The notes beneath the pieces were generated by a model that had not been told where the DNA came from, made no database searches, and worked only from the letters and a program-made list of their open reading frames with translations. This document shows positions 37,602-46,279 of a stretch of DNA of 64,000 nucleotides, one piece after another. Position 1 is the stretch's first letter. Each line of letters begins with the position of its first letter. The DNA comes from Lichenicoccus sp964242335 (GTDB lineage: Bacteria; Pseudomonadota; Alphaproteobacteria; Acetobacterales; Acetobacteraceae): assembly GCA_964242335.1 (NCBI GenBank), contig CAXTAY010000003.1, positions 124,001-188,000 on the forward strand. Direction: 5' to 3'. Made by a program: the position numbers and the translations under genes.

Positions 37602-38237
37602 ATGAACGCAGCCGTCGATCACGGCCCGGACCCGCGCCACGCGAAGCTGTGGGACGACACCACCCACGAGCACGACCTGATGAGCACGCGCATGCTCGGC
37701 TTCTGGCTATACATGCTGAGCGACTCGCTGATCTTCGCAGCCCTGTTCGCCGCCTATGAGGTTCTCAGCTACGACACCAGCATCTTCGGTGGTCCGTCGC
37801 CGCGCGAGGTGGCGTCACCGATCTATGCCTATGCCGAGACGGTGGCACTGTTCACCAGCGTGCTCGCCTACGGCATCGCCATGGTCGAGCTCAGGCGCGA
37901 CCGGCCGCGCGCGCTGATCGCCTGGGTCGCCGTCGCCTTCGTGATCGGCTCCGCCTTCCTGGGCATGGAATGGCACGAGCTCTCCAGGCTGGCGCAGAGC
38001 GGCGCGACGCCGCAGCGCAGCGGCTACCTGTCCATCTTCTTCACCCTGATCGTGGTGCACGGGATACACATCGCCTTCGGCCTGCTCTGGATGGTCGTGC
38101 TCGGGGGCCAGGTCGCACGCAGCGGCCTCACCTTGCTGGTGACCTACCGGCTGGCCAACCTGAAGATCTTCTGGCTCTACCAGACGCTGATCTGGACCTT
38201 CGTCTACACCTTCGTCTACCTGCGGGGTTCGCTCTGA
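37602..38237 (+). CDS. cyoC: Cytochrome bo3 ubiquinol oxidase subunit III
   Basis: A 211-residue membrane subunit with five helices, from LGFWLYMLSDSLIFAALFAAY through FLGMEWHELSRL and the FFTLIVVHGIHIAFGLLWM helix to the closing KIFWLYQTLIWTFVYTFVYL. This pattern is typical of CyoC, which stabilises the oxidase core. The ATG at 37602 lies 85 bp after cyoB. The stop overlaps the cyoD start (TGATG). Confidence 0.95.
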   Translation: MNAAVDHGPDPRHAKLWDDTTHEHDLMSTRMLGFWLYMLSDSLIFAALFAAYEVLSYDTSIFGGPSPREVASPIYAYAETVALFTSVLAYGIAMVELRRDRPRALIAWVAVAFVIGSAFLGMEWHELSRLAQSGATPQRSGYLSIFFTLIVVHGIHIAFGLLWMVVLGGQVARSGLTLLVTYRLANLKIFWLYQTLIWTFVYTFVYLRGSL

Positions 38238-38593
38238 TGGCCGTCGACAACCAGGAGCCTTGGGAACATCCCGAGATCAAGCTGGCCAACGAGGGCCAGT
38301 ACATCATCGGCTACCTCGTCTCGCTGGCCCTGCTGGGCCTGTCGCTGCTGCTGGTCACGACCCACGTGGCGGCGCCGACGACACTGCTGCTGCTGATCTC
38401 GGCGATCGCCCTGGTCACCGTGATGGCGCAGCTCATCCTGCTGTTCCACCTCGACTTCTCCGAGACGCAGCGTTGGAACTCGCTGACGCTGATGCTGAAC
38501 GTGCCGCTGCTGATCCTGTCCGTCGGCCTGACCTCGTGGATGTTCCGCGCCCTGTACACCCACGTCATGGCGCCCGGCCTGATGCCGCACTAG
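38237..38593 (+). CDS. cyoD: Cytochrome bo3 ubiquinol oxidase subunit IV
   Basis: A 118-residue small subunit with three transmembrane helices (IIGYLVSLALLGLSLLLV; TLLLLISAIALVTVMAQLIL followed by LFHLDFSE; TLMLNVPLLILSVGLTSWMF). The LFHLD motif is characteristic of CyoD/COX4 pro proteins, which help assemble the copper-B site. No cyoE (haem O synthase) gene follows; the next gene is a phosphate transport pair, so haem O must come from elsewhere in the genome. Confidence 0.94.
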   Translation: MAVDNQEPWEHPEIKLANEGQYIIGYLVSLALLGLSLLLVTTHVAAPTTLLLLISAIALVTVMAQLILLFHLDFSETQRWNSLTLMLNVPLLILSVGLTSWMFRALYTHVMAPGLMPH

Positions 38594-38672
38594 CTTTTCA
38601 GCCGATGTTGCGGAGCGCCAGCTTGCCGCCATACTGGGCATCATCAGCCCGGGCCGCGCCAGGACCGGGGTA

Positions 38673-38696
38673 GCCCCAGACGTCGCCCCAGACGTC
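38673..38696. repeat. 12-bp tandem duplication
   Basis: GCCCCAGACGTC occurs twice in tandem in the gap between cyoD and the DUF47 gene, just before the latter's ribosome site. The same 12-mer is also present in the hairpin element near 12267. No function is assigned. Confidence 0.6.
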
Positions 38697-38711
38697 GCGA
38701 GGAGGTGCGCG

Positions 38712-39374
38712 ATGAGCGAGCCGGGACGGTCCAACGTGCTGCTGCGCGCCTACCGATCGCTGATGCCCCGGGATGCTCGCTTCATCGAGTATTTCTGCCA
38801 GCACTCGAGGCTGATCGTCGCCGCGGCGCAGTCGTTCCGCGCCCTGATGTCGGGAGACGGCCATCCCGATCAGCACGTCGCCGAGATCAACCGGCTGGAG
38901 GATGCGGCGGACGGGATCACGCGCGCGACCATCTTCGCGATCCACAGGACCTTCATCACGCCGTTCGACCGTTCGCAGATCCTCGATCTGATCACGGCAC
39001 TCGACGACACCATCGACCTGATGAAGGATACCGGCCGTCGCATGCTCCGCTACGGCGTCGCCTTCACCCCGGAGATGCAGGCGATGGCGGACTGCGCGGT
39101 GCGCGCCTCGACGCTGATCCGCGACGCGATGCCGCTGCTCGGCTCGATCGGCCCCAGCGCCGAGGCGCTGAGCACGATGTCGGTGGCGGTGCGCGTCATC
39201 GAGAGCGAGGCGGACGAGCAGCTCGATCGCGGGCTGCGCATCCTGTTCGCCAGCGACGGCTCCCCCGGCTACAAGCTCACCGTAGAGAAGGTCTACGACT
39301 TGGTGGAGGCGGTGGTCGACCGCTGCGAGGACATCGTCGACGTGATCGACGGCATCGTCGTGGAACAGGTCTAG
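38712..39374 (+). CDS. DUF47/PhoU-like phosphate transport regulator
   Basis: A 220-residue all-helical protein of the DUF47 (PitH/YkaA, PhoU-like) family. The N-terminal MPRDARFIEYFCQHS, the pair DRSQILDLITALDDTIDLMKD and the C-terminal YDLVEAVVDRCEDIVDVIDG are characteristic. Such proteins accompany and modulate Pit-type phosphate transporters. AGGAGG precedes the ATG and the Pit gene follows 10 bp later, which supports this role. Confidence 0.92.
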   Translation: MSEPGRSNVLLRAYRSLMPRDARFIEYFCQHSRLIVAAAQSFRALMSGDGHPDQHVAEINRLEDAADGITRATIFAIHRTFITPFDRSQILDLITALDDTIDLMKDTGRRMLRYGVAFTPEMQAMADCAVRASTLIRDAMPLLGSIGPSAEALSTMSVAVRVIESEADEQLDRGLRILFASDGSPGYKLTVEKVYDLVEAVVDRCEDIVDVIDGIVVEQV

Positions 39375-39384
39375 GCCGGAACCG

Positions 39385-40392
39385 GTGGGCGCCGTCGACA
39401 GCACGCCGTTCCTGGTCGGCCTGATCGGCTTCGCGCTGACGTTCGATTTCCTGAACGGCCTGCACGACAGCGCCAACTCGATCGCCACCGTGGTCGCCAC
39501 CCGGGTGCTGCGGCCGCTCACTGCGGTGCTGTGGGCGTCGTTCTTCAACTTCATCGCCTTCGCGGTGTTCGGGCTGCACGTCGCCGCGACCATCGGCCAT
39601 GGCGTGATCGCCGCGGCCGCGGTCGATCCCCTGGTGATCTTCGGCGCGCTGGGCGGCGCGATCACCTGGAACCTGCTCACCTGGTGGCTCGGCATCCCCT
39701 CCAGCAGCAGCCACGCCCTGGTCGGCGGGCTGGTGGGGGCAGGGATGGCGAAGGCCGGTCCGGCCGCGGTGATCTGGGGCGGCCTCGGCACCATCGGGGC
39801 GGCGATCATCCTGTCGCCGCTGACCGGCCTGGTGCTGGCGATGACGCTGGTGCTGGCGGTCTCCTGGCTCGCCGTCCGCTCCACCCCGTTCGCGGTCGAC
39901 CGCCGCTTCCGCAGGATGCAGTTCGTCTCGTCGGCCCTGCTGAGCCTGGCGCACGGCGGCAACGACGCCCAGAAGACCATGGGCATCATCACGATCCTGC
40001 TCTACTCGCGGCACCTGCTGTCCGGCGGCTTCCACGTGCCGTTCTGGGTGGTGCTGAGCTGCCAGTCGGCGATGGCGCTGGGCACCCTGTGCGGCGGCTG
40101 GCGGATCGTGCGCACGATGGGCTCGCGGATCACGCACCTGACCCCGATGCAGGGCTTCAGCGCTGAGACCGGCGGCGCGCTGGCGCTGTTCGGCGCCACC
40201 TGGCTCGGCATCCCGGTCTCGACCACCCACACCATCACCGGCTCGATCGTGGGCGTTGGCGCCGCCCGCCGCGTCTCGGCGGTGCGTTGGGGCGTGGCCA
40301 GGAGCATCACCGTCGCCTGGGTGATCACCCTTCCTGCCTCCGCCGCCGTCGCCGCCGCCTGCTACTGGCTCGGCAGGGTGGCGACGCGGTAG
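39385..40392 (+). CDS. pit: Low-affinity inorganic phosphate transporter, Pit family
   Basis: A 335-residue membrane protein with about ten helices and the two inverted PiT signatures: FDFLNGLHDSANSIATVVATRVL (about 15-37) and SLAHGGNDAQKTMGII (about 187-202). GIPSSSSHALVGGL and GIPVSTTHTITGSIVG are the paired internal repeats. It imports phosphate with metal cations using the proton gradient. The start is GTG 39385, in the short gap after the DUF47 gene, and the two are clearly one operon. Confidence 0.95.
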   Translation: MGAVDSTPFLVGLIGFALTFDFLNGLHDSANSIATVVATRVLRPLTAVLWASFFNFIAFAVFGLHVAATIGHGVIAAAAVDPLVIFGALGGAITWNLLTWWLGIPSSSSHALVGGLVGAGMAKAGPAAVIWGGLGTIGAAIILSPLTGLVLAMTLVLAVSWLAVRSTPFAVDRRFRRMQFVSSALLSLAHGGNDAQKTMGIITILLYSRHLLSGGFHVPFWVVLSCQSAMALGTLCGGWRIVRTMGSRITHLTPMQGFSAETGGALALFGATWLGIPVSTTHTITGSIVGVGAARRVSAVRWGVARSITVAWVITLPASAAVAAACYWLGRVATR

Positions 40393-40479
40393 CTGCAGGC
40401 CGATGCGGCGTCGACGCCTAGCCGAACGCCGGTTTCCGGTTCAAGGTATATCGTTCTTGCCCAGGAAGGAAATCCGTCC

Positions 40480-42399
40480 ATGCCGCAAAGCTCGGCACTC
40501 CCCACCTACAGCGCCATCTACGCGTTCGGCGACAGCCTGTCGGACGCCGGCAACGTCTCGATCCTGACCGCGACCGTCGGCACCGAGCCGGTCTCGCCGC
40601 CCTATGCGCAGGAGAAATACGGCTCGGCCACCGGCAACGTGTTCAGCAACGGCCCGACCTGGGTGCAGGATCTGTCCGGCGCCCTCGGCCTGGGCACGCT
40701 CGCCCCGAGCCTGGCGAACGGCACCGACTTCGCCTATGGCGGTGCCGAGACCGGCTCGACGCCGCAGAACAGCGGCAACCCGCAGATCGGCCTGCTCTCG
40801 CTTCCGACGCAGCTGCAGCAGTTCCAGGCCAAGGTAACGACGCCGGCGACCAATGCGCTCTACACGATCTCGATCGGCGCCAATGACCTGTTCGACGTCC
40901 TGGACAGCACCGGCCTGACCGCGCAGCAGCAGACCACCGACGTGGCGGCTGCCGTCACCAACGAGATCAGCTTCGTCAACCAGCTGGTCGGCGACGGCGC
41001 CAAGAACCTGATGGTGATGGACGTGCCCGATCTCGGCAAGACGCCGTCCTATAGCCAGGGCGGCTCGGCCGCCGAGGCGACGCAGCTTTCCAGCGAGTAC
41101 GACACGGCCCTGATCAGCCAGCTCGCCGGCATCGCCAGCACGGACTCCGTCCGCATCGACGTGATCAACGCCTTCCAGCTGATCGACCAGGCGGTCGCCG
41201 ATCCGGCCGGCTACGGTCTGACCAACGTCACTTCCCCGGTCTGGACCGGGAACTTCACCAGCGCCAGCAGCGGCACGCTGGTGTCCAGCGATCCGACGGT
41301 GCAGGACCAGTACCTGTTCTTCGACCACGAGCACCCGACCGAGACCGGCCACCAGGCGCTCGCCACCACCGCGGAGGACGAGCTCGGCGGCAACGGCGTG
41401 GTCGCCCTGCCCACGGGCAACCAGTACTACCAGGCGGCGGCCGGGACCACGGTGCTCACCGGCGGCGGCAACGACACCGTGAGCGCCACGTCAGGACAGG
41501 TCACGGTGATAGGCGGCCCCGGCACCCTGACCTTCGTCGGCGGCACCGGTGCCAGCTCCGTCACCGGCAGCACCGGGGCGGTGACGATCTTCGGCGGCAC
41601 CGGCGGCGGCAGCTTCGGCGGCGGTGCCGGCGGCCCCAACATCCTCATCTCCGAAGGTGCCGCCGGCGCCAACACGACCCTCGTCGGCGGCGCGTCCGGC
41701 GACCGGATCTTCGGCTCCGCGGCGGGCAACGACCTGCTGGTCGCCTCGGTCGGGCGAGACTCGATCCTCGGCGGCGGGGGAAGCACGACGATCGACGGCG
41801 GCGCCAGCGCCGGCAGCGTCATCTTCACCGGCGGTGGCGCCACCACCGTCGATGGCGGCGCCGCGGGTGCCGACACCATCGTCGGCGGCAGCGGGCCCGT
41901 GAACGTCGCCGCCGCCGGCGACGCGATATTCGGCACCTCGGGCGCGCTGCAGGTCAGCGGCAGCACGACCCGCGCGGATTCGATCATCGGCGGCGCCGGG
42001 GCGCTCAGCGTGACCGGCCACGGCGGCAACATGCTGGTGGTCGCGGCGACCAGCACGTCGAACATCACCACCGGCAACGGCGCCAGCCTGATCCTGGCCA
42101 ACTCGGGTGCCAACAGTGTCACCGGCGGCTCCGGCTCGCTGCAGGTGCTGTTCGGCGCGGGCACGGCGACGGTGACGGAAGGCTCCGGTGCAGCGATGTT
42201 CGACGTGGTGAAGGGGGCGGCGGGCGGAACCGACGTGATCAACGGCTTCAAGACCAGCACCGATCATATCCAGCTGTTCGGCTATGCGGCGAGCGACCTG
42301 CAGGTGACGACCAGCAACGGCTCGAGCTTCGTCAGCCTGACCGACGGCACCAAGATCGAGGTCGTCGGCGTGACCGATCTCGGAGGCAGCATCAGCTAG
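40480..42399 (+). CDS. GDSL-type lipase/esterase with repetitive type-I-secretion-like tail
   Basis: A 639-residue protein with no N-terminal signal peptide. Residues 10-300 form an SGNH/GDSL hydrolase: AFGDSLSDAGN (Ser19), SIGANDLFD near 130 and the catalytic Asp/His in DHEHPTETGH near 285. Residues 310-580 are a Gly-rich repeat region (GGTGG, GGAG, DRIFG, DSILGGGG and similar units), like the beta-roll tails of proteins in this family. The last part (MFDVVKGAAGGTDVINGFKTSTDHIQLFGY) resembles the C-terminal targeting domain of type I secreted proteins. No transporter genes are adjacent. It probably acts outside the cell on esters. Confidence 0.85.
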   Translation: MPQSSALPTYSAIYAFGDSLSDAGNVSILTATVGTEPVSPPYAQEKYGSATGNVFSNGPTWVQDLSGALGLGTLAPSLANGTDFAYGGAETGSTPQNSGNPQIGLLSLPTQLQQFQAKVTTPATNALYTISIGANDLFDVLDSTGLTAQQQTTDVAAAVTNEISFVNQLVGDGAKNLMVMDVPDLGKTPSYSQGGSAAEATQLSSEYDTALISQLAGIASTDSVRIDVINAFQLIDQAVADPAGYGLTNVTSPVWTGNFTSASSGTLVSSDPTVQDQYLFFDHEHPTETGHQALATTAEDELGGNGVVALPTGNQYYQAAAGTTVLTGGGNDTVSATSGQVTVIGGPGTLTFVGGTGASSVTGSTGAVTIFGGTGGGSFGGGAGGPNILISEGAAGANTTLVGGASGDRIFGSAAGNDLLVASVGRDSILGGGGSTTIDGGASAGSVIFTGGGATTVDGGAAGADTIVGGSGPVNVAAAGDAIFGTSGALQVSGSTTRADSIIGGAGALSVTGHGGNMLVVAATSTSNITTGNGASLILANSGANSVTGGSGSLQVLFGAGTATVTEGSGAAMFDVVKGAAGGTDVINGFKTSTDHIQLFGYAASDLQVTTSNGSSFVSLTDGTKIEVVGVTDLGGSIS

Positions 42400-42704
42400 A
42401 TGTCGAGCTCCGGCACGCGTCGTCGACCGCGTGCCGGAGGCTGCCACGCTGACGGGGCACGAAGCGGCAGGAGCCGTCCTAACCTCACCTTAACGATGTT
42501 CTCCTAGCCTGACCGCTGCTCCGGGCGTCTTGAGGCCGATGCGGCAGGGATGGCGATGAAGATACGATCTGATCCGGCCCGATCGGCCGGCCAACGGCCC
42601 CGGTTCCGCTCCGTCGAGACGGGCCGCGCGTGGTGTGCCCTCACGGCCCGTCGGGCCGGCGGAGGGCGGGATCCCGACGAATCTCGCAGAGACGGCCGAG
42701 CATC
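42400..42704. other. Gap between esterase and EAL genes
   Basis: No gene is seen. The beginning holds a perfect terminator hairpin (listed separately). Around 42478-42510 there is a short AT-richer patch that may carry the EAL gene promoter, but no clear boxes were found. Confidence 0.4.
42408..42439 (+). terminator. Strong hairpin after the esterase gene
   Basis: A perfect 12-bp stem, CTCCGGCACGCG paired with CGCGTGCCGGAG, has an 8-base loop (42420-42427) and lies 9 bp after the stop. It lacks a T tract, so it may need Rho or act as an mRNA end-stabiliser. Confidence 0.6.
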
Positions 42705-44372
42705 GTGAGTTCTGCCGGACAGCGCGAAAGGGTCGCGATCCAGTCTCGGGATGCGACCCCGCAGCCCCGCCAGGTGGACAAGAGCGAGCGCTTCGTCGCC
42801 TTCGCCTTCGCCGGCGCGGACATGGTCGTCGAGACAGACGTGGATGGAGTCGTCACCTACGCCGCGGGTGCGTTCCGCACCAAGTTCGGACGCTCGGCGG
42901 ACTGGTTCGTCGGGCGCCCGGTCCGGGAGCTGTTCGCGCCGGTGGATCACGAGGCGCTGCATGCGGCACTCGCCCTGCTGGTGGAACGCGGTCGCCTGCA
43001 GCCGTTGATGATCCGGCTGTCGGACGCCGAGCGGACGCATCTGGCCCTCGCCGGCATCGCCTTGCCGTCACAGGACGCGCCCCTCAGGCTGAGCCTCAGC
43101 CTCGCGCGTCCTCCGGCACCGCTGGCCAGCCTGACCCAGGCTCGCACCCCGCACTCGATGGCGCGTGCCACGGAGGCGCGCCTGCGTGACGGCACGCCGT
43201 GCGATCTCAAGCTGCTCGAGATCAAGGGGCGCGGAAGCACCGTGATCTCGTCGAGCGAGGTGATCGGGCGCGCGCTCGAGGCCGTGGCACCGGAGGCGGT
43301 GGCGAGCGAGATCGCACCGGGCCGGTTCGGCCTGGTGGGATCGGCGGAGTCCGGGGCGGACCTGCTCTCGATCGCCGGCCTCCTGGAGCAGGTGCTGCGC
43401 AAGCAGGGCATCGAGGTCTCCGTCGCCGGCCGCCAGTTGAACCTTTCCATGGAGGGACTGACGCAGACCCAGGTGGCGCGCGCGCTGCGCCAGGCACTCA
43501 ACCTGTTCGCGCGCGGCGGGCCGTCCTCGCTCGACGAGGCAGGTTTCGCCGGCGGTCTCGCCGGCTATATCCGCCGGGCCGGAACACAGGCCGCCGCCTT
43601 GCGGCAGACGATCCGGAGCAACCATTTCAAGCTGGTGTTCCAGCCGATCGTCGCCCTGTCCGACCTGTCGGTGCATCATTTCGAGGCGCTGATCCGGCCC
43701 GGCTCGGACGCCGGCAGCGCGTTCCAGGGGCCCCAGGACTTCATCATGCTGGTGGAGACGCTCGGACTGGCGGACGAGCTGGACCTGGAGGTTGCGCGCC
43801 TGGCCTGCGAGGCCGCCAGCACGGCCGAGGCCGTGGTCGCGTTCAACGTCTCGGGACAGTCGGTGCAGAGCCGCGGCTTCCGCGACCGTCTCGTGCGTCT
43901 CCTCTCGACCAGTGCTGCGAGCAAGGCGGGCTTGGTCATCGTCGAGATGACGGAAACTGCGGAGATCGAGGACATCGAGGAGGCTGCACGAACCGCCGAT
44001 GCGCTGCGTTCGCTCGGCGTGCCTTTCTGTCTCGACGATTTCGGCGCCGGCGCGATCGATATCCGCCTGCTGCGAGAGCTCAGGCCCAACATCGTCAAGC
44101 TCGACGGATCCTACATCCCGGGGGTCATACAGGGTGGACGGGAGCGGGCGCTGGTTGCCGGGATGGTCGAGATCGGGCGCGGAGCGGGAGCCGAGATCGT
44201 CGCCGAGCGCATCGAGACCAGGGCGGAGGCGGAAGCCCTGCAGGCGCTCGGCGTGCAGTACGGTCAGGGTTGGCTGTTCGGACGCCCGGTCGCGCTGCCG
44301 AGCCGTCCGAGTGGCCCGTCCGCTGCACCCAGGCCACGTCGCCGCGGCGCCCAGAAGGAGGATTGGGGCTAG
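42705..44372 (+). CDS. PAS-EAL domain protein, probable cyclic-di-GMP phosphodiesterase
   Basis: About 555 residues from GTG 42705 (SSAGQRERVAIQSRD); a GTG at 42630 is possible but adds unlikely sequence. Residues 25-110 resemble a PAS sensor (DMVVETDVDGVVTYAAGAFR). The middle is not a recognisable GGDEF domain. The C-terminal EAL domain (about 300-535) keeps FEALIRP, FNVSGQS, EMTETAEI, DDFGAG, VKLDGSY and AERIETRAEAE with the GQGWLFGRP close, so the main catalytic residues look intact. It would hydrolyse cyclic-di-GMP in response to an unknown signal. Confidence 0.85.
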   Translation: MSSAGQRERVAIQSRDATPQPRQVDKSERFVAFAFAGADMVVETDVDGVVTYAAGAFRTKFGRSADWFVGRPVRELFAPVDHEALHAALALLVERGRLQPLMIRLSDAERTHLALAGIALPSQDAPLRLSLSLARPPAPLASLTQARTPHSMARATEARLRDGTPCDLKLLEIKGRGSTVISSSEVIGRALEAVAPEAVASEIAPGRFGLVGSAESGADLLSIAGLLEQVLRKQGIEVSVAGRQLNLSMEGLTQTQVARALRQALNLFARGGPSSLDEAGFAGGLAGYIRRAGTQAAALRQTIRSNHFKLVFQPIVALSDLSVHHFEALIRPGSDAGSAFQGPQDFIMLVETLGLADELDLEVARLACEAASTAEAVVAFNVSGQSVQSRGFRDRLVRLLSTSAASKAGLVIVEMTETAEIEDIEEAARTADALRSLGVPFCLDDFGAGAIDIRLLRELRPNIVKLDGSYIPGVIQGGRERALVAGMVEIGRGAGAEIVAERIETRAEAEALQALGVQYGQGWLFGRPVALPSRPSGPSAAPRPRRRGAQKEDWG

Positions 44373-44382
44373 CGCTCGATCC

Positions 44383-44405
44383 TCCCGGGCCGGATCGGCC
44401 CGGGA
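44383..44405. terminator. Two-way terminator hairpin
   Basis: A perfect 10-bp stem, TCCCGGGCCG and CGGCCCGGGA, with loop GAT sits midway between the convergent EAL gene (ends 44372) and SDR gene (ends 44420), as expected for a shared terminator. Confidence 0.65.
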
Positions 44406-44419
44406 CGTCGAGTCGGTCG

Positions 44420-45310
44420 CTAGTAGTGCTCCGGCCGGTCGATGTCCGAGATGAGGCCCAACTCCCTCGGCTCCCAGCCGAGGATCGCCCTGGTCCTCTC
44501 GCCGGAGGCGGGACCGTTGCCCGCCACCCACATCGCGAGGCCGCCGAAATGCGCCTCGGCTTCCTCGGACGTCAGCGACTTGGCGGGCACCCCGACCTGC
44601 CGGCCGATCGCCTCGGCGATCAGCCTGAACGGCACGCCTTGCTCGGCGATGGCGTGGAACGCCTCGTTCCGCGCGCCCCGTTCGAGAGCGAGGCGGAACA
44701 CGCGGGCGGCATCCAGTCGATGCACGGAGGGCCAGAGGTTCTGTCCGTCTCCGACATAGGCGGAGACGTGTCTCTCACGGGCCACGGCCGCGAGCATGGG
44801 AACGAAGCCATGACGTTCCCCGGCGCCGTGAGTCGAGCGCGGAAGCCGGGCCACGCAGGCCCGCAACCCGCGTTCTGCGAGCGCGAACGCCGTCTGCTCC
44901 GAGGCGCGCGGAAACGCGGGGATGACGGGCGGCCTGGGCGAGTCCTCTCTGAACGTCTCGCCGACAGGCAGCAGGCCTACGCCGCTTGTCACGACGATCG
45001 GACGGTCCGAACCGGCGAGCACCTCGCCGAAGGTCTCGATCGCCTGACGGTCCTCCTCGCTCAGCTCCACGATCTTCGAGATCTCGAGACCGAACGCCGT
45101 GTGGATGACGCCGTCGGCGTCGCCAGCACCCCTCCGGAGCACGTCCAGATCGCTCAGCGAACCGAGGACCGGTGTCGCGCCGGCGGCGGCGACCGCCGCG
45201 GCCTTCTCCTTCGAGCGCACCAGGCCCAGGACAGCATGACCCGCATCGAGCAGGTCGCGGGTGATCGCCGATCCGACCCAGCCATTCGCTCCCGTCAGGA
45301 ACACGCGCAT
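44420..45310 (-). CDS. NAD(P)-dependent epimerase/dehydratase-like SDR
   Basis: A 296-residue extended short-chain dehydrogenase. The N-terminus MRVFLTGANGWVGSAITRDLL is the GxxGxxG cofactor motif. A segment VIHTAFGLE at about 70 and the Ser-rich VVTSGVGLL follow, but the usual YxxxK is not clear, so it may be an atypical or non-catalytic member. It is divergent from a TetR regulator, with two palindromic operators between them. Such pairs often deal with electrophiles or antibiotics. The true substrate is unknown. Confidence 0.85.
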   Translation of the reverse strand: MRVFLTGANGWVGSAITRDLLDAGHAVLGLVRSKEKAAAVAAAGATPVLGSLSDLDVLRRGAGDADGVIHTAFGLEISKIVELSEEDRQAIETFGEVLAGSDRPIVVTSGVGLLPVGETFREDSPRPPVIPAFPRASEQTAFALAERGLRACVARLPRSTHGAGERHGFVPMLAAVARERHVSAYVGDGQNLWPSVHRLDAARVFRLALERGARNEAFHAIAEQGVPFRLIAEAIGRQVGVPAKSLTSEEAEAHFGGLAMWVAGNGPASGERTRAILGWEPRELGLISDIDRPEHY

Positions 45311-45356
45311 GCTATCTCCTTCGCCACATCGAGCGGGCAGGTGCTACCGCCCTTGA

Positions 45357-45393
45357 GTCAGTGACTGACATAGTGCGGTAGTCAGTCACTGAC
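45357..45393. promoter_or_regulatory. Two palindromic 13-bp operators between SDR and TetR genes
   Basis: GTCAGTGACTGAC (45357-45369) and GTCAGTCACTGAC (45381-45393) are each a full palindrome around one central base, 24 bp apart centre to centre. Being in the divergent promoter gap next to a TetR gene, they are very likely its binding sites, controlling both genes. Confidence 0.75.
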
Positions 45394-45412
45394 AAGAAGA
45401 GAAGGTGACCCG

Positions 45413-45982
45413 TTGGCGAGAACCGAGGACGATGTGCGTGCTCGTCTGCAACGGGCGGCGTTGGAGCTGTTCCGGGAGCGCGGCTACGATCAGACGACGG
45501 CCGCCGAGATCGCCACGCGGGCCGGCGTGACCGAGCGGACCTTCTTCCGTCATTTTCCGGACAAGCGGGAGGTCCTGTTCGATGGCGAGGCCACGTTGCG
45601 AGCGTTCCTGGCAGCTTCGATCGCCGGGGCGCCCGAGGCACTGGGGCCGCTCGATACGCTGTTCAGGGCATTTCGGTCGGTGCAGTCGCTGCTCGAGGAC
45701 AACCGGCCATTCTCGAAGCCGCGGCACGAGGTCATCTCCGGGACGCCCGCGCTGCACGAGCGTGAGCTCGCGAAGCTGGCGACGCTGGCCGATGCGCTCG
45801 CGGCCGAACTGGCGACGCGCGGGGTCGAGGATGTGCAGGCTGTCCTTGCGGCTCGAACCGGCATGGCCGCGTTCTCATACGCCGTGGTGTCCTGGCTCGA
45901 CGATCCCGGGCCGGGTCTCGGCGAGCATCTCGATCTCGCCCTTCGTGCGCTGGAGGGGCTGTTGACGAAATCCGGCGATTGA
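45413..45982 (+). CDS. TetR-family transcriptional regulator
   Basis: A 189-residue repressor. The N-terminal helix-turn-helix reads RLQRAALELFRERGYDQTTAAE and then VTERTFFRHFPDKREVLFDG (about 10-55), followed by an all-helical ligand domain. The start is TTG 45413 with AAGGTGA upstream. It is divergent from the SDR gene, whose expression it probably controls together with its own through two palindromic sites in the 102-bp gap. The inducer is not known. Confidence 0.92.
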   Translation: MARTEDDVRARLQRAALELFRERGYDQTTAAEIATRAGVTERTFFRHFPDKREVLFDGEATLRAFLAASIAGAPEALGPLDTLFRAFRSVQSLLEDNRPFSKPRHEVISGTPALHERELAKLATLADALAAELATRGVEDVQAVLAARTGMAAFSYAVVSWLDDPGPGLGEHLDLALRALEGLLTKSGD

Positions 45983-46279
<297 letters not shown>

